Assembly (NCBI RefSeq): GCF_900107535.1
Contig: NZ_FNRA01000011.1
Location: forward strand, 124,001-188,000
Direction of reading: 5' to 3'
Source: Pedobacter hartonius
Lineage (GTDB): Bacteria > Bacteroidota > Bacteroidia > Sphingobacteriales > Sphingobacteriaceae
Length of the DNA stretch: 64,000 nt
Below the pieces are notes generated by a model. The model saw nothing but the letters and a program-made list of their open reading frames with translations, was not told the origin of the DNA and ran no database searches. This document shows positions 61,381 through 64,000 of the stretch, piece after piece. Numbering within the stretch: position 1 is the stretch's first letter; every line of letters begins with the position of its first letter. A program made the position numbers and the translations under genes.

Positions 61381-61409
61381 AAAAGGGACTTTTTATGAAA
61401 ATCCCTTTT
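61381..61409 (-). terminator. hppA terminator
   Basis: Stem AAAAGGGA with TCCCTTTT around a 13-nt loop, 22 bp after the hppA stop in the minus direction, followed on that strand by a T-rich stretch. Confidence 0.72.
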
Positions 61410-61430
61410 ATTCAGAACAATGATAAGCAA

Positions 61431-63686
61431 TTATTGCTGAGTTACTAGCGCAACAATACTATTTTTAACTGTGTCGAGCACTATTTTACCCTCAGAATCA
61501 GCCGACTTGACAATTTTTATCTCTTTTTTAATTTCTACGCGCGAATTATTACTAATTCCTACAGCAATATGTGGTGCAATGACTAGTGAAACGATAGACA
61601 TTAGCTTAATCAGGATATTCATTGACGGTCCGGACGTATCTTTAAAGGGATCACCCACGGTATCGCCTGTTACGGAGGCCTTGTGCGGCTCAGAACCTTT
61701 GTACTCCATTACTCCGTTAATGAGCACTCCCTTTTCGAAGGATTTTTTGGCATTATCCCAGGCACCACCGGCATTCGACTGGAATATGCCCATCAGCACA
61801 CCCGAAACGGTAACTCCTGCCAGCAGTCCTCCCAGTACTTCGGCGCCAAACGTGAAACCTACAATCAGCGGAACAATCAGGGCTATAGCACCCGGCAGCA
61901 TCATCTCTCTGATGGAAGCTTCCGTAGAGATCGCTACACATTTCTCGTATTCAGGTTTTGCCTTATATTCCATGATCCCGGGAATTTCTCTAAACTGCCG
62001 CCTTACTTCCTGAACCATTGCCATAGCGGCACGTCCAACGGCGGAGATGCACAGGGAAGAGAAAATGAACGGGATCATGCCCCCAACAAACAGGCCGGCC
62101 AAAACATTTGCCTTATAGATATCTATAGATGTAATCCCTGAAATTCCTGCAAAGGCAGCAAACAATGCCAGTGAGGTGAGTGCTGCCGAAGCAATAGCAA
62201 AACCTTTACCGGTGGCTGCGGTGGTATTGCCCACTGCATCGAGAATATCTGTACGTTCCCTTACTTCTCTGGGCAGGCCGCTCATTTCTGCAATTCCTCC
62301 TGCATTATCGGCGATCGGGCCAAAGGCATCGATGGCAAGCTGCATGGCTGTGGTGGCCATCATTCCTGCCGCTGCAATTGCCACACCGTAGAAACCTGCG
62401 AAAAAATAAGAGCCATATATGCCTGCCGCCAGCACAAGGACAGGCAGCACTGTAGATTCCATTCCAACGGATAAGCCGCCGATGATATTGGTGGCATGCC
62501 CCGTGGAGGATTGCTGGATAATGGACTGTACAGGCCGGTTGCCTATGGCGGTATAATACTCCGTGATGAGGCTCATCAGCGTACCGACAGCAAGCCCTAC
62601 CAATATAGCGTGGTAAACTGACATGGGGTTGAATTCAAAACCTCGGATGGACATGGCCGGAGGTAACAGCCACCGCACGGCGAAATAGGAGGCGACAGCG
62701 GTAAGCAGGATGGAGAGCCAATTACCCAGGTTCAGCGCCTTTTGTACACTGTCTGTATCCTTACGGATACTTACAAATAAAGAGGCGATAATGGAGAAGA
62801 TGAGCCCCAGGCCTGCAATGAGCATGGGCAGCAGCACCGGTGCCATTCCTCCAAACTGATCGGCAGAGACGATTTCCTGGCCCAGTACCATCGTTGCCAG
62901 GATAGTTGCAACGTAGGAACCGAACAGGTCCGCCCCCATCCCGGCTACGTCGCCCACATTATCGCCCACATTGTCGGCTATGGTTGCAGGATTCCTTACG
63001 TCATCCTCGGGTATTCCCGCTTCTACCTTGCCTACCAGGTCGGCCCCTACATCGGCAGCTTTGGTATAAATACCACCTCCGACACGTGCAAACAGCGCTA
63101 TGCTTTCTGCGCCCAGTGAAAATCCGGCGAGCACCTCAATGGTTTTCTTTAATTCTGCCGGAGATTCAGCTGTTCCGGGATGCACAAAAGTATGGTAGAG
63201 GACGATGAAAAGTCCGCCGAGACCCAGTATGGCCAGTCCGGCCACCCCAAATCCCATTACCGTTCCTCCCCTGAAAGATACTTTAAGGGCTTGTGCCAGG
63301 CTGGTCCTTGCTGCCTGTGTTGTCCTGACATTGGCTTTAGTGGCAATGCGCATACCTATATATCCTGCAAATGCAGAGAATACCGCGCCAATTAAAAATG
63401 CAATGGCAATTACAGGACTGGAGTGGATCGGGTTTGCCGGGTTTCCTTTGAGTGTGCCCGACCAGGCCAGTAAAACGCCGGCTATGACCACAAAATAGCT
63501 GAGTACTTTCCACTCGGCCCTGAGGAAAGCCATGGCACCATCTGCAATATGACCTGCCAGTTCAGACATGGTTTGATCACCCGCGTCCTGCCGTGTTACC
63601 CAGGCACTCTGGAATAACATGACCAGAATTCCGATACCCCCGAAGACAGGGATAATATTAATTAAGTTTTGCTGTAGAAAATTCAT
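61431..63686 (-). CDS. hppA: membrane-bound, ion-pumping pyrophosphatase
   Basis: 751 aa, about sixteen membrane spans. It hydrolyses pyrophosphate and pumps H+ or Na+ outward. The pyrophosphate-binding block DVGADLVGKVEAGIPEDDVRNP and the DNVGDNVGD motif are intact. At the K+-site signature the sequence is GNTTAATGKG with A490 and G493, the residues known from K+-dependent enzymes; K+-independent ones carry Lys and Thr/Ala there. So a K+-dependent enzyme is predicted; whether it moves Na+ or H+ cannot be decided by eye. It is divergent from the last permease gene. Confidence 0.96.
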   Translation of the reverse strand: MNFLQQNLINIIPVFGGIGILVMLFQSAWVTRQDAGDQTMSELAGHIADGAMAFLRAEWKVLSYFVVIAGVLLAWSGTLKGNPANPIHSSPVIAIAFLIGAVFSAFAGYIGMRIATKANVRTTQAARTSLAQALKVSFRGGTVMGFGVAGLAILGLGGLFIVLYHTFVHPGTAESPAELKKTIEVLAGFSLGAESIALFARVGGGIYTKAADVGADLVGKVEAGIPEDDVRNPATIADNVGDNVGDVAGMGADLFGSYVATILATMVLGQEIVSADQFGGMAPVLLPMLIAGLGLIFSIIASLFVSIRKDTDSVQKALNLGNWLSILLTAVASYFAVRWLLPPAMSIRGFEFNPMSVYHAILVGLAVGTLMSLITEYYTAIGNRPVQSIIQQSSTGHATNIIGGLSVGMESTVLPVLVLAAGIYGSYFFAGFYGVAIAAAGMMATTAMQLAIDAFGPIADNAGGIAEMSGLPREVRERTDILDAVGNTTAATGKGFAIASAALTSLALFAAFAGISGITSIDIYKANVLAGLFVGGMIPFIFSSLCISAVGRAAMAMVQEVRRQFREIPGIMEYKAKPEYEKCVAISTEASIREMMLPGAIALIVPLIVGFTFGAEVLGGLLAGVTVSGVLMGIFQSNAGGAWDNAKKSFEKGVLINGVMEYKGSEPHKASVTGDTVGDPFKDTSGPSMNILIKLMSIVSLVIAPHIAVGISNNSRVEIKKEIKIVKSADSEGKIVLDTVKNSIVALVTQQ

Positions 63687-63891
63687 ATGTTGTTTTATAT
63701 TTGGTTGCTCAGGTTAGGCATATAGGCGCTTATATACAAATTAAGTAGAGTTTCTGAGATTGCCAAATTAATCATAGTTATGTGGCAATCACCTCATTGA
63801 AGATAAATGAATAATTGCGAAACCTTTATGGTTTTATATATTAGCATTTTTAAAAAAAAGTTTAAATTATTCATTAAAATAGAATACCTGT

Positions 63892-64000
63892 ATGGAAAAC
63901 GAAAACCAGGATGCGTCCTTTAAGAGAGAACTTGGCCTTTTAGACGGGACAATGCTAGTTGTGGGCTCAATGATCGGCTCCGGAATATTTATTGTCAGTG
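63892..64000 (+). CDS. amino acid permease, N-terminal fragment
   Basis: The first 36 codons of a permease that continues beyond the window. A short charged N-terminus is followed by LGLLDGTMLVVGSMIGSGIF, the first membrane helix with the glycine-rich signature of the APC superfamily. The GSMIGSGIF form points to the LAT-like group rather than the CAT-like pair earlier in the window. The 205-bp gap before it, shared with divergent hppA, shows no firm promoter. Start codon ATG at 63892. Confidence 0.85.
   Translation, partial: MENENQDASFKRELGLLDGTMLVVGSMIGSGIFIVS

Noticed and set aside
1..64000. tRNA, rRNA, insertion sequences, prophage
   Set aside because: None seen: no cloverleaf-like sequence with CCA-type ends, no transposase or integrase frames, and codon use appears even across the window.

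Overview
The window is a stretch of core chromosome from a member of the Bacteroidota, most likely of the Sphingobacteriaceae (Pedobacter-like). The evidence is the order rpoB-rpoC-DUF3467, Bacteroidota-type promoters (TAnnTTTG -7 boxes) and the general lack of Shine-Dalgarno sequences. Type IX secretion (T9SS) genes are present (porT beside ubiE, porG beside uppS-bamA-skp-skp, and a T9SS sorting-domain cargo), as are a transketolase split into two genes and a DnaE polymerase carrying its own exonuclease domain. I see no rRNA, tRNA, phage, transposase or CRISPR array. The window opens inside rpoB and closes inside an amino acid permease gene.

Layout. 1-5053: end of rpoB, rpoC, a DUF3467 gene. 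5037-10732 (minus): miaA, an acidic pRiA4b-ORF3-like protein, a CCA-adding-type nucleotidyltransferase, a YrdC/Sua5 protein, a glycosyltransferase and dapD. 10810-21346: an S4 RNA-binding protein, an OmpH-like lipoprotein, gyrB, a retropepsin-like protease coupled to mdh, a lipocalin, the exonuclease-DnaE fusion and thioredoxin. 21435-26663: a membrane protein, a DUF58 protein, then a minus-strand run of split transketolase, ECF sigma factor, putative membrane anti-sigma factor and a small periplasmic protein. 26768-30183 (minus): bcp, M23 peptidase, FAH-family hydrolase, small T9SS cargo. 30350-38145: kup, a gene-free 600-bp region with two large hairpins, a CAT-type permease, an M3 peptidase, a UbiA prenyltransferase and the GTPase yihA. 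38198-49918 (plus): ubiE, porT, an SDR, YqeY, then an envelope cluster (hydrolase, CBS protein, nadK, porG, uppS, bamA, two skp-like genes, murI). 50106-59120: a long PurF-like enzyme, a third large hairpin, LysE exporter, sugar transporter, dCMP deaminase, guaA, a binding-protein-like lipoprotein and an RsmB-like methyltransferase. 59123-64000: MarC protein, a second permease, hppA and the start of a third permease.

Functionally the window covers transcription, replication, tRNA modification, nucleotide and central carbon metabolism, and building of the outer membrane. BamA and the Skp-like chaperones assemble outer-membrane barrels, UppS and MurI feed peptidoglycan, and PorT/PorG belong to the secretion machine that would export the small sorting-domain protein.

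The most unusual signal is non-coding. Three long, nearly perfect hairpins with A-tract/T-tract flanks lie in convergent intergenic regions (32404-32497, 32751-32827, 52044-52119). The second and third are clearly the same element: they share the outer A/T arms, the GTTTC[A/G]ATGC inner arm, a 26-nt loop and a TGGCTTCGC flank. Yet six consecutive stem base pairs differ completely and compensate in both arms. Other points of interest are the DnaE fusion whose PHP domain seems to have lost two metal ligands, a triple F-x-[VI]-P-x-x-Y-F repeat in the putative anti-sigma factor, several promoters that sit within 10 nt of the start codon, and terminator-like hairpins inside apparent operons (rpoB/rpoC, skp/murI).
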